64,000 nucleotides of DNA from Aquila chrysaetos chrysaetos (taxonomy: Eukaryota > Chordata > Aves > Accipitriformes > Accipitridae): the NCBI RefSeq assembly GCF_900496995.4, contig NC_044009.1, forward strand, positions 42,989,505-43,053,504, read 5' to 3'. The translations under genes and the position numbers were made by a program. The notes under the pieces were generated by a model. The model had not been told where the DNA came from. It did not search any database and was given only the letters and a program-made list of their open reading frames with translations. Positions 54,801 to 63,400 of this stretch are shown here, in pieces. Within the stretch, counting starts at the first letter, position 1; each line of letters begins with the position of its first letter.

Positions 54801-57016
54801 AATCTGCAAAGTGAAGACTAAGCTACAGCATCCTGTCCAGGAGAACTTCCTAGCGAGGCAGGGGTCAAAGGTGATATTTTGTCCGTAATTACAGAGACAA
54901 ACATAGGAGTAAATAATTGATTCCCAATAGAGCAAAGATTAACAGTGAGCACTTCAAGTGTCCACAATAATACAATTAGTACATTACACTTGTACCAATG
55001 ATCTAGAAAGAAAAAAAAAAAAAAAAAGAATAATTTGCACTAGAGTATTAGAGCAAATTAAATCAGATATTGATAGCTGCAAGGAATAATGTGGACAGTT
55101 CCCAGTTACAGCTGTCAAGCCACCGAATTGGCTATCACTCAGAGTCAGCTCAACTTTTGCCCTACAAGCCACTGCACTGAGAGAAGCAGCAAAACATTTG
55201 GATGGATAATTTTAAAAAGTGAAATTTCACTGCATAGCACTGACCTGTGACCGCCACCTCAAACACACTATAACAAAAAGGGGTTCGGGGAAATCAGGCA
55301 TCTCACCGCTTCCACTGCCTCTGATTCCACATAAAAATATAAAGTCCTTCCATTTTGATCGCATAAACTAACTCCTGTGTTTCATGTGTGAAACATGTGG
55401 ACAGTAAGTGTTTGGTCACAGTAATAGCAATTTTCATTAGAAAATTCAGAGTTACACTTGAATCCATAGTTTAAAAAAAAAAAGTTTAGAAGCAACTGGA
55501 AACAGCAGATAAGACAACCAATAACTGAATCTGACAAGAAGCTTTCCCTATTTAACAGCCTGAAATATTGGCCCTGAAATCACTTTTCTTTCTGGCACCA
55601 GTCACCAGAAAAGTAAATTACTTATGACCCAGATTCTCAGCGATGACCGAGCTGTTCGCTCCCTATTAAAATCATCAGGCACTCAGTGCCTGCACAGCCT
55701 GGGTGCTCATTTTTCTAAGCCATCTGATGGCCCTCCATCCCGCGCGGCGCACACAGATGTACCACACTCTGGTTTTGCTGTCTCCGCACGCAGGAAACTG
55801 AAAGCCAGTCCATCTGGGCTGGCAGATGACGGCTTTGGAGAGTCTCCATTTGAAGGAGAAGTGTGCAAACTTCGCATAACAGCAGTATTTTCAACAGCAA
55901 CACAGCAGAACTCTAGTCAAGGACAGGAGACCTAAAAGCAGAGATTCGGAAATCTCTCAAGCAATGCCTTAGAGGGCTCACTACCAGCGTGTGAGTGGAA
56001 ACTTTTTCAACCAGGAAGCACACCAGAAAAAAGTACATGAAAACCCCCAAATCCCTCAAATGCACAAGCAAGTCATCCAAAGGAAGCATTTTAGTTTGAA
56101 TCCATTTCAAACTAATGCCACGTGCTCAGCTTCTCCTGCTTTCTCTGCTCTCTTCTGCTGTATTTGCTATATCTGAGTAATCACCCCGATTTATGCTAAG
56201 CACAGCCGTTCTTAAAATAAGTCTGATAAGAGAGAAACTCCGTGCATACTCTGAGTTTCGCCATCAGCAGCAAATAGGAAGCATCAATAAAATAAAAAAA
56301 AGACTGCCATTAAGTTCTTAAAGAAGCCACACGGAGCTAAAATTTGGCACAAAGTTTCGCTTTTTGGAAAGGCTGGAAAGCGATGGAGCGCCTTCAGCAA
56401 CTTTAAACCGGTCTGCGCATCGTGCGAGGCAAAAAATAAGAACCGAGAGGAAGGAGCAAAGGCACAAGCCCCGGCAGCATCCGCAGCCCAGACGCGGGGC
56501 TTTGTGCTAACACACAGGCACACGAAAAACCGGAGCCGACTGACAGCCAGCCCGCCCCGCCGCGACGAGACGAGAGGGCACGGAAAGGGGAGAGCGAGCG
56601 GCCGGGGCCGGAGGAGATGTCCCCGTCCCTGTGCCCCCGGTACCCCGCGGCGGCTCTGCCTGCCGAGGGCGTCTCAAGTCGGGGCAACCGCGCCCAGGGC
56701 CCACGCCCGGGGCAGAAAGGGGGTGGGCAGCCCTGCGAAGCGGGGGCACGGGCGCTTCCAGCCGGGCTCCGCAGCCGCGGCGGCTCCCGGGCCCGCAGCC
56801 CCTCACCTCACCTCAGCCCACCTCAGCCCGCCCCGCCGGCCCCGGCCCGGCCCGCCGCGCCCACCTGTACTGCCAGCCCTTGGCGCCGCGGCCGCCGCCG
56901 CTCTTGCCGCCGCTCTGTCCCGCCGCCGGCGGCGGCGGCGGCGGCTGCTGCTGCTGCTCCGGCTTGCCCTCGCCCTCCGGCCCCTTCATGGCCGCCGCGG
57001 GGTCGGCGCACTGCAT
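14013..57016 (-). CDS. OSBPL11: oxysterol-binding protein-related protein 11 (ORP11), complete, 13 coding exons
   Basis: Exons in transcript order: 57016-56865, 40196-40128, 39047-38872, 38062-37983, 36986-36804, 32055-31854, 27549-27404, 25383-25243, 23229-22731, 21063-20877, 16469-16287, 15659-15506, 14090-14013. They sum to 2250 nt (749 aa plus stop); all 12 introns are GT-AG and phases agree. Layout: low-complexity N-terminus (1-49), PH domain (about 56-155, RFFVLNN core), Ser-rich linker, helical region (about 215-275), acidic stretch (337-360), ORD (about 375-700) with [10 protein letters not shown] (444-453) and EQVSHHPP (505-512). No FFAT motif is visible, as known for ORP10/ORP11. 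Known family role: with ORP9 it acts at ER-Golgi and late-endosome contacts, moving phosphatidylserine/PI4P. I separate it from OSBPL10 by near-identity to remembered ORP11 sequence in the PH, helical and ORD exons and in the C-terminal WVYHKPLWK. Confidence 0.97.
14091..15505 (-). other. OSBPL11 intron 12
   Basis: GT-AG, 1.4 kb. It holds a short GAA repeat near 14722 and no other recognised feature. Confidence 0.85.
15506..15659 (-). CDS. OSBPL11: OSBPL11 exon 12 (ORD C-terminal helix)
   Basis: Acceptor ttttgtag, donor gat|gtaagt. Encodes [20 protein letters not shown] and a charged helix of the type [19 protein letters not shown], ending TKYFLKD. This is the typical last helix of OSBP-family domains. 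Confidence 0.97.
15660..16286 (-). other. OSBPL11 intron 11
   Basis: GT-AG, 0.6 kb; nothing else recognised. Confidence 0.85.
16287..16469 (-). CDS. OSBPL11: OSBPL11 exon 11 (ORD)
   Basis: Acceptor tttcctag, donor tctag|gtagag. Encodes [20 protein letters not shown], the conserved GEWN, then [20 protein letters not shown] and FES. 183 nt, phase 2 to 2, so it is skippable in frame. Confidence 0.95.
16470..20876 (-). other. OSBPL11 intron 10
   Basis: GT-AG, 4.4 kb. Apart from solo LTR copy A, no exon or repeat is recognised. 17630-18060 is more GC-rich than its surroundings but shows no coding signal. Confidence 0.8.
19469..20061 (+). mobile_element. solo LTR (copy A), avian ERVL-like family
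   Basis: 593 bp from TGTGCTGGG to CACAACA, flanked by a perfect 5-bp target-site duplication catta (19464-19468 and 20062-20066). It contains an AT-rich TATA-like site near 19745 and ATTAAA at 19930-19935, so its sense strand is +. It has no internal viral genes. It is the copy most different from the other two. It lies in the OSBPL11 intron between exons 10 and 11, antisense to the gene. Confidence 0.92.
20877..21063 (-). CDS. OSBPL11: OSBPL11 exon 10 (ORD)
   Basis: Acceptor acacag, donor catcg|gtgaga. Encodes [20 protein letters not shown] through [10 protein letters not shown], including [10 protein letters not shown] and the conserved FHTKPFYGG. It is not visible as an ATG-initiated frame. 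Confidence 0.95.
21064..22730 (-). other. OSBPL11 intron 9
   Basis: GT-AG, 1.7 kb, with an A/C-rich simple stretch at 21186-21244. Nothing else seen. Confidence 0.85.
22731..23229 (-). CDS. OSBPL11: OSBPL11 exon 9 (ORD core with EQVSHHPP signature)
   Basis: Acceptor tatttcag, donor gagg|gtaagt. 499 nt beginning [20 protein letters not shown], with [16 protein letters not shown], then a variable Ser/Thr-rich insert, then [17 protein letters not shown] and [13 protein letters not shown]. The paired His and the KPYNP Lys are the PI4P-binding residues in known ORD structures. Confidence 0.98.
23230..25242 (-). other. OSBPL11 intron 8
   Basis: GT-AG, 2.0 kb; only short A or T runs seen. Confidence 0.85.
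25243..25383 (-). CDS. OSBPL11: OSBPL11 exon 8 (acidic segment, ORD lead-in)
   Basis: Acceptor atcctag, donor aga|gtaagt. 47 codons: an acidic run ([20 protein letters not shown]) and then the amphipathic lid-like helix [19 protein letters not shown] that begins the lipid-binding domain. Phase 0-0. Confidence 0.95.
25384..27403 (-). other. OSBPL11 intron 7
   Basis: GT-AG, 2.0 kb, including a 2 x 19 bp tandem duplication at 26723-26760. Nothing else seen. Confidence 0.85.
26723..26760. repeat. perfect tandem duplication, 2 x 19 bp
   Basis: The unit atccaaacaactgtgtgaa occurs twice without mismatch, so the duplication is young. It may be polymorphic. Confidence 0.95.
27404..27549 (-). CDS. 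OSBPL11: OSBPL11 exon 7 (linker)
   Basis: Acceptor gcttcag, donor aagg|gtaagg. Encodes [20 protein letters not shown] through AEPCQLTR. The first part ([15 protein letters not shown]) is conserved and the rest is variable. Confidence 0.95.
27550..31853 (-). other. OSBPL11 intron 6
   Basis: GT-AG, 4.3 kb, AT-rich, containing an (AAAAC)n array at about 28055-28105. No other element recognised. Confidence 0.8.
28055..28105. repeat. (AAAAC)n microsatellite with poly-A end
   Basis: About seven to eight AAAAC units followed by a run of A; a simple repeat inside an intron. Confidence 0.95.
31854..32055 (-). CDS. OSBPL11: OSBPL11 exon 6 (helical region)
   Basis: Acceptor ttgacag, donor gcag|gtgggt. 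Encodes [20 protein letters not shown] through [13 protein letters not shown], a predicted helical segment between PH and ORD. The matching helices in ORP9/ORP11 are reported to mediate dimerisation. Confidence 0.97.
33547..34250. repeat. cluster of three long poly-A tracts
   Basis: Runs of about 29, 28 and 23 A within 700 bp. They could be ends of old retrotransposed fragments or simple expansions; the sequence 5' of each shows no recognisable element. Confidence 0.85.
35796..36369 (+). mobile_element. solo LTR (copy B), same family
   Basis: 574 bp from TGTCCTGG to CCATGACA. The flanks atatt (35791-35795) and gtatt (36370-36374) match at four of five bases, a slightly decayed duplication. 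TATATAAA lies at 36063-36070, and a TTATTATTG-type microsatellite at 36175-36215 corresponds to an A/T-rich stretch in copy C. Intronic between OSBPL11 exons 5 and 6, antisense. Confidence 0.92.
36804..36986 (-). CDS. OSBPL11: OSBPL11 exon 5 (Ser-rich linker)
   Basis: Acceptor ttcactag, donor gag|gtttgt (weak). 61 codons from [14 protein letters not shown] to PDHLVDVRE. It includes SRSFSLAS and RRPSQN, plausible basophilic-kinase or 14-3-3-type sites, before the helical region. 183 nt, phase 0-0, so it could be skipped in frame. Confidence 0.95.
36987..37982 (-). other. OSBPL11 intron 4
   Basis: GT-AG, 1.0 kb; nothing else recognised. Confidence 0.85.
37983..38062 (-). CDS. OSBPL11: OSBPL11 exon 4 (PH domain C-terminal helix)
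   Basis: Acceptor tttattag, donor aaag|gtattg. Encodes [19 protein letters not shown] and on to AIGK, the closing helix of the PH fold with its invariant Trp. 80 nt, phase 1 to 0. Confidence 0.95.
38063..38871 (-). other. OSBPL11 intron 3
   Basis: GT-AG, 0.8 kb, with a T run of about 26 at 38257-38282. Confidence 0.85.
38872..39047 (-). CDS. OSBPL11: OSBPL11 exon 3 (PH domain)
   Basis: Acceptor cattgcag, donor agag|gtagga. Encodes [15 protein letters not shown] through EQYKLR, the central strands of the PH domain that can bind phosphoinositide head groups. Confidence 0.97.
39048..40127 (-). other. OSBPL11 intron 2
   Basis: GT-AG, 1.1 kb; nothing else recognised. Confidence 0.85.
40128..40196 (-). 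CDS. OSBPL11: OSBPL11 exon 2 (PH domain start)
   Basis: A 69-nt exon between a T-rich acceptor ending aaatag and the donor cg|gtgagt. It encodes [24 protein letters not shown]. It is too short to show as an open reading frame and was found by matching phase and homology. Its length is a multiple of three. Confidence 0.95.
40203..40230 (-). repeat. T17 plus CT-repeat polypyrimidine tract at OSBPL11 exon 2 acceptor
   Basis: In transcript sense a CT repeat and about 17 T precede aaatag and exon 2. It is both a microsatellite and the splice-acceptor pyrimidine tract. Confidence 0.85.
46097..46681 (+). mobile_element. solo LTR (copy C), same family
   Basis: 585 bp, flanked by a perfect 5-bp duplication aagag (46092-46096 and 46682-46686). 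The terminal TG has decayed to CA; the 3' end CA is intact. TATATAAA at 46358-46365 and ATTAAA at 46548-46553 give + orientation. It lies in the large first intron of OSBPL11, antisense. Confidence 0.92.
48050..48714 (+). mobile_element. degraded CR1 LINE 3' end
   Basis: Recognisable CR1 blocks in order: the cagatgagaccaaacctagg type near 48155; gcaatgcaaagccttgtgcctggg near 48275; aaaggctgagggacctggg near 48345; cagagaggctgtggcttctccatc near 48555; and the 3' end agaggtccctcccaacc with a short attctataattct terminal repeat. All are in + sense. It is 5'-truncated and internally shortened, and no intact reverse transcriptase frame remains. Confidence 0.85.
56865..57016 (-). CDS. OSBPL11: OSBPL11 exon 1 (start codon)
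   Basis: The ATG at 57016 begins [12 protein letters not shown], parallel to the human start (MQ...MK). 50 codons plus AG of a split Ser codon, donor ag|gtgggc. It contains Gln4-Pro6, then Gly/Ser-rich sequence and AKGWQY. It lies inside the CpG island. Confidence 0.92.
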
Positions 57017-57284
57017 GGCGCCGCGGCTGCCCGCCCCCTCAGGGGCGCCCCCGGCCCAGGGCGGGCCGCCTTGCCGGGGAGGGAGGGAGCCCGCCCCAGC
57101 GGCCCGCCGGCCCCGCTCAGGCCGCGCCGGGGCCCGGCCGCGCCCGCCCCATGCGGGCTGCGATGGCGGCGGCTGCCGGCACCCCCGCGCCCCGCTCGGC
57201 TGGGCTCGGCTCCCCGCACGGCCGCGGCGGGCTGGGGAAACCCGCCCTCCCGCTCCCTCACCCCGCCGCCCGGCCCGGCCGCCT

Positions 57285-57291
57285 CTTCCGG
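57285..57291 (-). promoter_or_regulatory. ETS/GABP-type site in OSBPL11 promoter
   Basis: CCGGAAG on the minus strand, 10 bases downstream of the YY1 site. This motif pair is common in TATA-less promoters. Confidence 0.5.
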
Positions 57292-57300
57292 GTCAGCGCC

Positions 57301-57311
57301 GCCGCCATCTT
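57301..57311 (-). promoter_or_regulatory. YY1 site in OSBPL11 promoter
   Basis: The minus strand reads AAGATGGCGGC, a full YY1 consensus in transcript sense, about 290 bases upstream of the ATG. In CpG-island promoters this motif typically sits just downstream of the transcription start, which suggests a start near 57310-57340. Confidence 0.6.
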
Positions 57312-57400
57312 TAGCGCGGGCAGCGGAGCCCGGGCGAGGCCGCTGGCAGCCGCTGCCGCGCTTAAAGCCGCAGCGAGCCTTCAAAATGATCGTCAACTCG

Positions 57401-60400
57401 TGGCTACGAGCATTCTCCCCCTCCACCCACCCCCCCCAAAGAAGGAGGGAGGGCTGAGGAGAGTGAGGGATCCAAGCCGTGTCCTACACAGGTTGTTACG
57501 AGCAGGGACATGAAGGCCCTTGGCTGGGATCTTGCAGAGTCGTGTCAGAGCGAGCCGTGAAACAGGGCCCAGTTCAGCAGTTCGTTCACCAAGCAAAGCC
57601 ACCCCACGTCCTGGCCTCCAGAGGAAGTACGTTTTCCCTCCTATTTTTCCTCCCATTACTCCATGTGGGCAACAGCTAAGCAGGTTTTTTCCTTCACGGA
57701 ATGACAGCAGGGCTAACTGGGAGAAACTGGTTTGGTGGTGCATCATCTTGCAGGGCAGGCGTGGCGTTTGGACAACCGAAACTTAATTGACTGCGGCTGC
57801 GTTATTCTTAAAATTGGGGCAGGGGAGCCTTGACAATTCCGTGACGGTTAATCCATGATGATGATTAATCAATCGACTGATGAAGAAGAGGAGGGCAGAA
57901 TCAGACACGGCCGTGGTTAGCAACGTTGCGGTTCCGCTCCGCATTTCATCCAAACTCCCTCCTCCACTCTCCAGCTCTTCTATTATACGCCCATAATATT
58001 GTAGTCAACCGTTACACAAAAGATGCTAAGTTCCCTTTGTGAGACTCTACGTAGAAGCAAAAATGTAAAGGAGAACATATTTCAGAAGAATACTTTATTT
58101 ACCCAGACCACCCCACCCCCCCCCCCCCCCGCTAGCAGCTTTCTACCCCATGAAGGCTGCCCCGGCTTTCCCATCGCCTACCAGCACATTCCCACTTCCC
58201 CAGTGACATTCAAATTGTCTTTGCCTTTGGCCATCAAATGAGGATAGCACGTTATGAGCATCATGTCTTTAAAATATATTTATAAGCTTTAATCTGGCTC
58301 TAAATTAGCACATCCCTCCTTGCCAAGCGCACACGCACGTAATCTCAGCTAACAGACCCCAGGCAAGAACTGCCTGTTGCACCTACACCTATAATCCCTC
58401 TTGCAGAGATGTACTACATTACCACTGCACAGGCATAAAATCCCCCACTTCTGCTTTTTTAGAAGCATGCTCATCACTGCAGGGGAAAAAAAGGGCTTTT
58501 TCAGCTGCATTTTTCTCCTGTGGAACCACAAGAGAACAGATCAGCAGTCACGTTGTCCATTGAAGAAAATTTTGGCCAGAACTGCACTCCTCTTGCCCTC
58601 CAAACACATTCCTCCGCTGCCGATCACTTGACATTTTAATTGAAAATATAATATAATTGCATGATATCATAATGCATGCCAACACCACTGAAATTTTCCA
58701 GGGAAAATTTGAAGTAAAAGCAACTCGGGCAAGAATTCCACTTGTGTGTTTTATTTCCCCCCTGCTTGAGGACAACCGGTCCCAGCAGAGACATAGCTTC
58801 ACCTGGGCTAGACCTTTTGTAACCATCACAGGTGGTTGGTAGGATGTTCCTCCACCTAGAACTTCTCCAACACCCAAGACAGGCCAGTGATCCTTAGTGC
58901 ATGTTTCTGCGGCCCCTCAGCATCTGGTCCCTGAGCACAGGGTAGTAAACTCAGATTTGCTTCCCCCATGCATTTGCTTTTTTCCTCTTAAAAAAAAAGG
59001 TGTTGCACCCGCAGTACCAGAGGCTGTCATAAGATGGCATTGAGAAAATGCTTAATAGCATAGAAAGGCTAGCAGCTTAACCGCATTTGTTATGGATTTA
59101 CAGTTCAAGCTGCCTTTTATCTTTAGTATACAGTTGCCACTAATTATAACTTGTGTTCAGGTTCACTGCTCTCAGTCTCCTTCCCTGGTTATAATTTAGT
59201 GGCTCAAAATGACCAAAACCCCAACCTGGCCCTTGCAAGCACGGCTGAGGGTGAGTGCTGAGATCCCACAGCAGTGCCCTACCTGCAGCCTGCCTGAGCC
59301 GTGCCTCTTGCTGTGATTTCTAGGTCTGGAGGAAGAAATGAGGAAGAGCTGCAGATCTGGAGGAGGAAAGCGTGAATGGGATAACATACATTTATTCATT
59401 TTTGTCACATCGAATCCCTGTAGGCCCGATTATGGCTACAAGCTGAAGTGGATCGTATTTTATTATAACTCGTGTTTAAGTAGATTTGCCAAATTTGCCA
59501 TAATTTGTTATTCTGTTAATCTTAGGAAACTGCCCAGGATCTGATCAAAACCATGCACCACACTTGGTGATTTCTTCCAAAGGTTATAGTCTGCATCTCT
59601 TCAGATCAGTATCATTTCTTCAGAGCAGCAAGATCTATCCATGTTCAAACAGTAAAGCTCTAAAATCCAGCATATTTTTCATCACCTGTGTGCCCCCAAA
59701 AAATTATTTTTTTTTTTTAAGAGAAATGATGATGCAAGTTTCCTACCACTGCCTCGTCGGTCAGACAGGATTTTTTTTTCCTGACTTAATATGTGGTTTT
59801 GGAAGAGGCCGAGTTTAACATAGTTTTAAATCTCTGTCCTCCTGTGGTAGCTGGTCCACGGAAGATAAGCAATTACTGCTCCTCTCTGCCAAGGGAACTA
59901 CATCCTCTACAGGCATGCGGAGGAATGACAACAACCCTGGGAAAGGAAAGCCAGAAGTGCAGCCTGCATTTGTCACACGAGGAGTGCCATTTTTCATAAG
60001 CATTGCTGAACTGGAGGAGCTGCTGGCTAATGAGAAAATGACCAGAAAAGTAACGTTGCTGATAGCGCTTCACATCTGCATTTATTAGTTGTACAGTCGG
60101 TGTTTCTTAGGGTTACATTCTTTCTCAAGCCAACTGATAATTGAGTTTATTAATAGTCTGGGAAACATACAATGTTTTCTGGGCTCTTCTAGATAATGAA
60201 CATGAACTAACTTCCTATTCTTACCAAGAATAAAAGATACCTGCCTACTAAAACTGTAGATGCTGTGACACAAGAACAAGAAAGGAAATTTGGTTAAAAG
60301 AACAGCCTTTCTCCTTCAACATGCTGAGCGTACAGCTGTATTCTCCTGACTGTAGGTGAAAATGGCCAGTAAGGTCAGGTAAATGTAATACAAATTATTT

Positions 60401-63400
60401 CAGCCTCCAGAGGATTTTACACTGTAGCGATCATTTGACAGAACGCCTTGATTTTGGAGCTTTACAGGTATCACTGACTTACTGGGTCTGTGGCTTTGCT
60501 GTAACTTAACATGCACAAGAAACACTGCTCTGTTTGAGATGTAGGATCTCTGGTGCTTGCTTTTAATGGTTATTCATCAGTCCTTCTGTAGTCTTAATGA
60601 CTCAAAAGCTTTTTTCATTTGGGCTTTTCAGTCACTGTCAGTTGTCTCCTAACGTCCTTGCTCCTCTCTATCAATCCCTGCGCATCGTATTCTGCCGTAA
60701 TGCAGGTCCAGCTGAAAGCACCAGACTCACAGACGGCAGCAGCTCATGTTGCCTACAAAGTTTCCTTCCCAGTCCACAACCCATTCGCACCCTTTACACT
60801 CACATTTGGCACCATTTCCAGTTGCACTCGGTGTGACTTTGCATTGAATCATGCTCCAGGATCCAGCGTTACATCACCCCAACACGATCCAGACGTGGAA
60901 ATGTAAATTGGGGCAGCAGCAAAGGCTCGGTCTGGCTGGAAGCCGGGAGTGTGATCCCAGTAGCTTCCCCTTTGTGAGGCACCCTCTGAGGAAAGGACCG
61001 TGCCCTGGGAGCTCAGTGAAGAACATCACTGAAGGACTTTGCATCTGCCTCTGGAGCGGCTTCTTTGGAGTTGCTGCCTGTGTACGGCTATTTTTCTTTA
61101 ATGCTTCTCTGTGGACAGAGGCTTGCCACAGCCTGGAGCTGTCATCCTCATCATGCAGCCATGGGGCTGCAAAAGTAACAGAAGCGACGCTGCTCTGCAG
61201 TCATCACACGAGAGCAAAGACCATGGCAGCCCCATCCCTCTCCACACCGGCATATTGCGATGAGCACACTTCACGTTGCCTTTCATCTTTTAGACCTCGA
61301 GACACTACGGTTCTGCCCACCACCCAGCCCCACCACCTGGGAACAGTTAAAGCACTTACACCCAGTCTTGGCAGGGACTTCCAAGTCCCCACACAGACTA
61401 AAGCTTGTCCTAGAGAGGCAGCTGACCAGCAGCAACAGGAGATAACCATGTTATGACCAGAGTTTGAGACATTTCCGTAGCCACAACACCAATCAGCACT
61501 TTGTCTCATTCCCTTTGCCTGCCTTTGCATAGCTGCCCAGCACACATGGTTTTAATCTGGCAGTCTGCTGGAGCTGCTGCTGACAGCTGGATGTGTGTCC
61601 CGGGTCTTCGCCGAGAGCCAACCCTCTGCTTGCTCAAGTCACACAGGGACACCTCCTTGCCCTTTTCTCTCCAACTCGTGAGCAGGCAGAGACCTCAGGG
61701 TATTGCCTCACCGCCCACTGTGGCAGAGTGCAAGCTGTTCTAGCACAAAGGGAGATGGCTGGAGCCCATCACCTCTGTCTGGTCCTTCTGCACCATGGGA
61801 GGACTCGCCTTCTGCCTTGCCTCAACAGCCCCTGGGTGACTCTGCTCCCTGAGCTCTAGGGGATCTTTCCTGCCATGTTACTCGCCCCAACAGAAAGTGA
61901 AACAGAATCTTCCTCCAGATAGCCCCCTACTCAAGCCCTTTGTGTGGGGAATTCAAAAACACATGTTTGTCTGCCTCGGGCCTGACTTCTTCACTAAATG
62001 TAGCCACATGTGAGTCCGTCACTGAGGCGTCAGCCCTGTAGCGCTGTGGGACCACCCAACAGGTTCTCTGCGTGGGGAAAGTGAGCAGGTACCGAAGGAG
62101 TGGGGCAGGGTCACCTCTCGAGCACTTATGGACTTGCTGCAGGGAGAGCAGAGGAGGCCTAGGAAAGCGCATCCCCTTACCACCAGCCTGGGTCCGGCGC
62201 GTGCTCAGCAGACACGAGGGGAGCACGTGCTGTGGTTGTGGTTGAAGAGCTTCCCAGCTTTTTCGTCCGTCTCACGGCCATCTCCAGCCTTTCTCTAAAG
62301 ACTTTTTCTGCCCTACTCTATGGCACAACATGGCATTGCTGCCTTCAGCTGTTCTGCAGCTCACTGTTAGGACTCCTTTCCTCCATGATTCTCAGTTTCC
62401 TGAAGAGCTAATGTGTTTTTATTAATGTCTGGACTAACCTTAACAGCTGCTGAATGCATTCAGTTCTTCAGTCACTAGACCCTTCTCCTAGAAGCTTTTC
62501 TGCGCCATGCTTTACTCCTACACACTTTTTCTGCATGGTTTCTATGGCAACATGAGTATTTCTCCATCTGCTGTAGATCCCCATTATCACGTTTAGCTGT
62601 TTGTTATCTCAGTCAAATGCCATTTCCAGGTGTATCATGATAGCAAGATCAGTTTGGAAACCAAGCCAAAGCACTTGGTAATTTTTGCAGGCAAACCTGT
62701 CCTTCATAATTTGATTGCTATGTTTCTGTATAAACTCTGCTTGTTTGATACTGATACCGAGCTATTCTCATTACCAGATCTCCTACTTGTATCTGCACAC
62801 CCTAACCAAGTCTGCATCCACTTCATAATTTCCAAATGACATCCTTCCTTCTCATTGCAGCGTGTACTGCCTACAGAGTAGGTATATTTGGATTCTGCAA
62901 AGTCTTTGTAGGTCTGTTGCCTGAGGTTTGACATCTATTTTATGGAAAATTAACTCTAAGTTACCAGTAAGGTTTTTTCTTTCGGCAAATGCGTTTTTCA
63001 GTTCTGCTATAGTCCTCCTGAAAACCTTCTCCGTTGGATTACAGAAAGCCCTAAAGAGTGCAGATGGTTTACAATTGGCCTCTCAGTCTGTTCTGCTTGA
63101 ATTCCTTAAATTACTTGGAATTACGTAGATTTCTATAGGGCTAAAATCCAGTCTCATTTTCTGGCTTTTTGGAGAACTAATTTAAGTGTGAAAAAAAAGT
63201 TCTTCCTGTATAATCCGATCAGAACCTGCAGCAAAGAACTCAGCTAAATAAAATGAGTAAGAACTTCACTGTTGATTTGTTTTCTAGATCCCTTGAGTCA
63301 GTAAAAGCAGACTGCAAGAAATCCATGTGGAAGCTGTAAAGCTGTAAGTAATTTGGACTGTCAGCTCTTAGGGACATAAACTGACACTATTTATTTGTAC

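Larger units (their letters stand above)
40197..56864 (-). other. OSBPL11 intron 1
   Basis: GT-AG, 16.7 kb, the usual place for regulatory sequence. It contains solo LTR copy C, the CR1 tail and a T20 run at 42432-42451. No further exon was recognised on either strand. Confidence 0.8.
56480..57400. promoter_or_regulatory. OSBPL11: CpG island promoter and 5' region of OSBPL11
   Basis: Very GC- and CpG-rich block with no TATA box, surrounding exon 1. It holds ETS-type and YY1-type sites upstream of the ATG. The sharp drop to ordinary composition after about 57400 fits a housekeeping-type promoter. Confidence 0.85.

Noticed and set aside
14013-57016. OSBPL10 instead of OSBPL11
   Set aside because: The PH, helical-region and C-terminal exons match remembered ORP11 nearly residue for residue, including RFFVLNN-AGLLEYF and WVYHKPLWK.
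56504-57457. 317-codon + strand frame and two other long frames in the CpG island
   Set aside because: Pro/Arg/Ala-rich reading of GC-rich DNA opposite OSBPL11 exon 1 and its promoter; no family likeness.
60597-61860. Several overlapping frames of 60-200 codons upstream of OSBPL11
   Set aside because: No domain, no codon-bias signal, and frames on both strands of similar length; chance frames.
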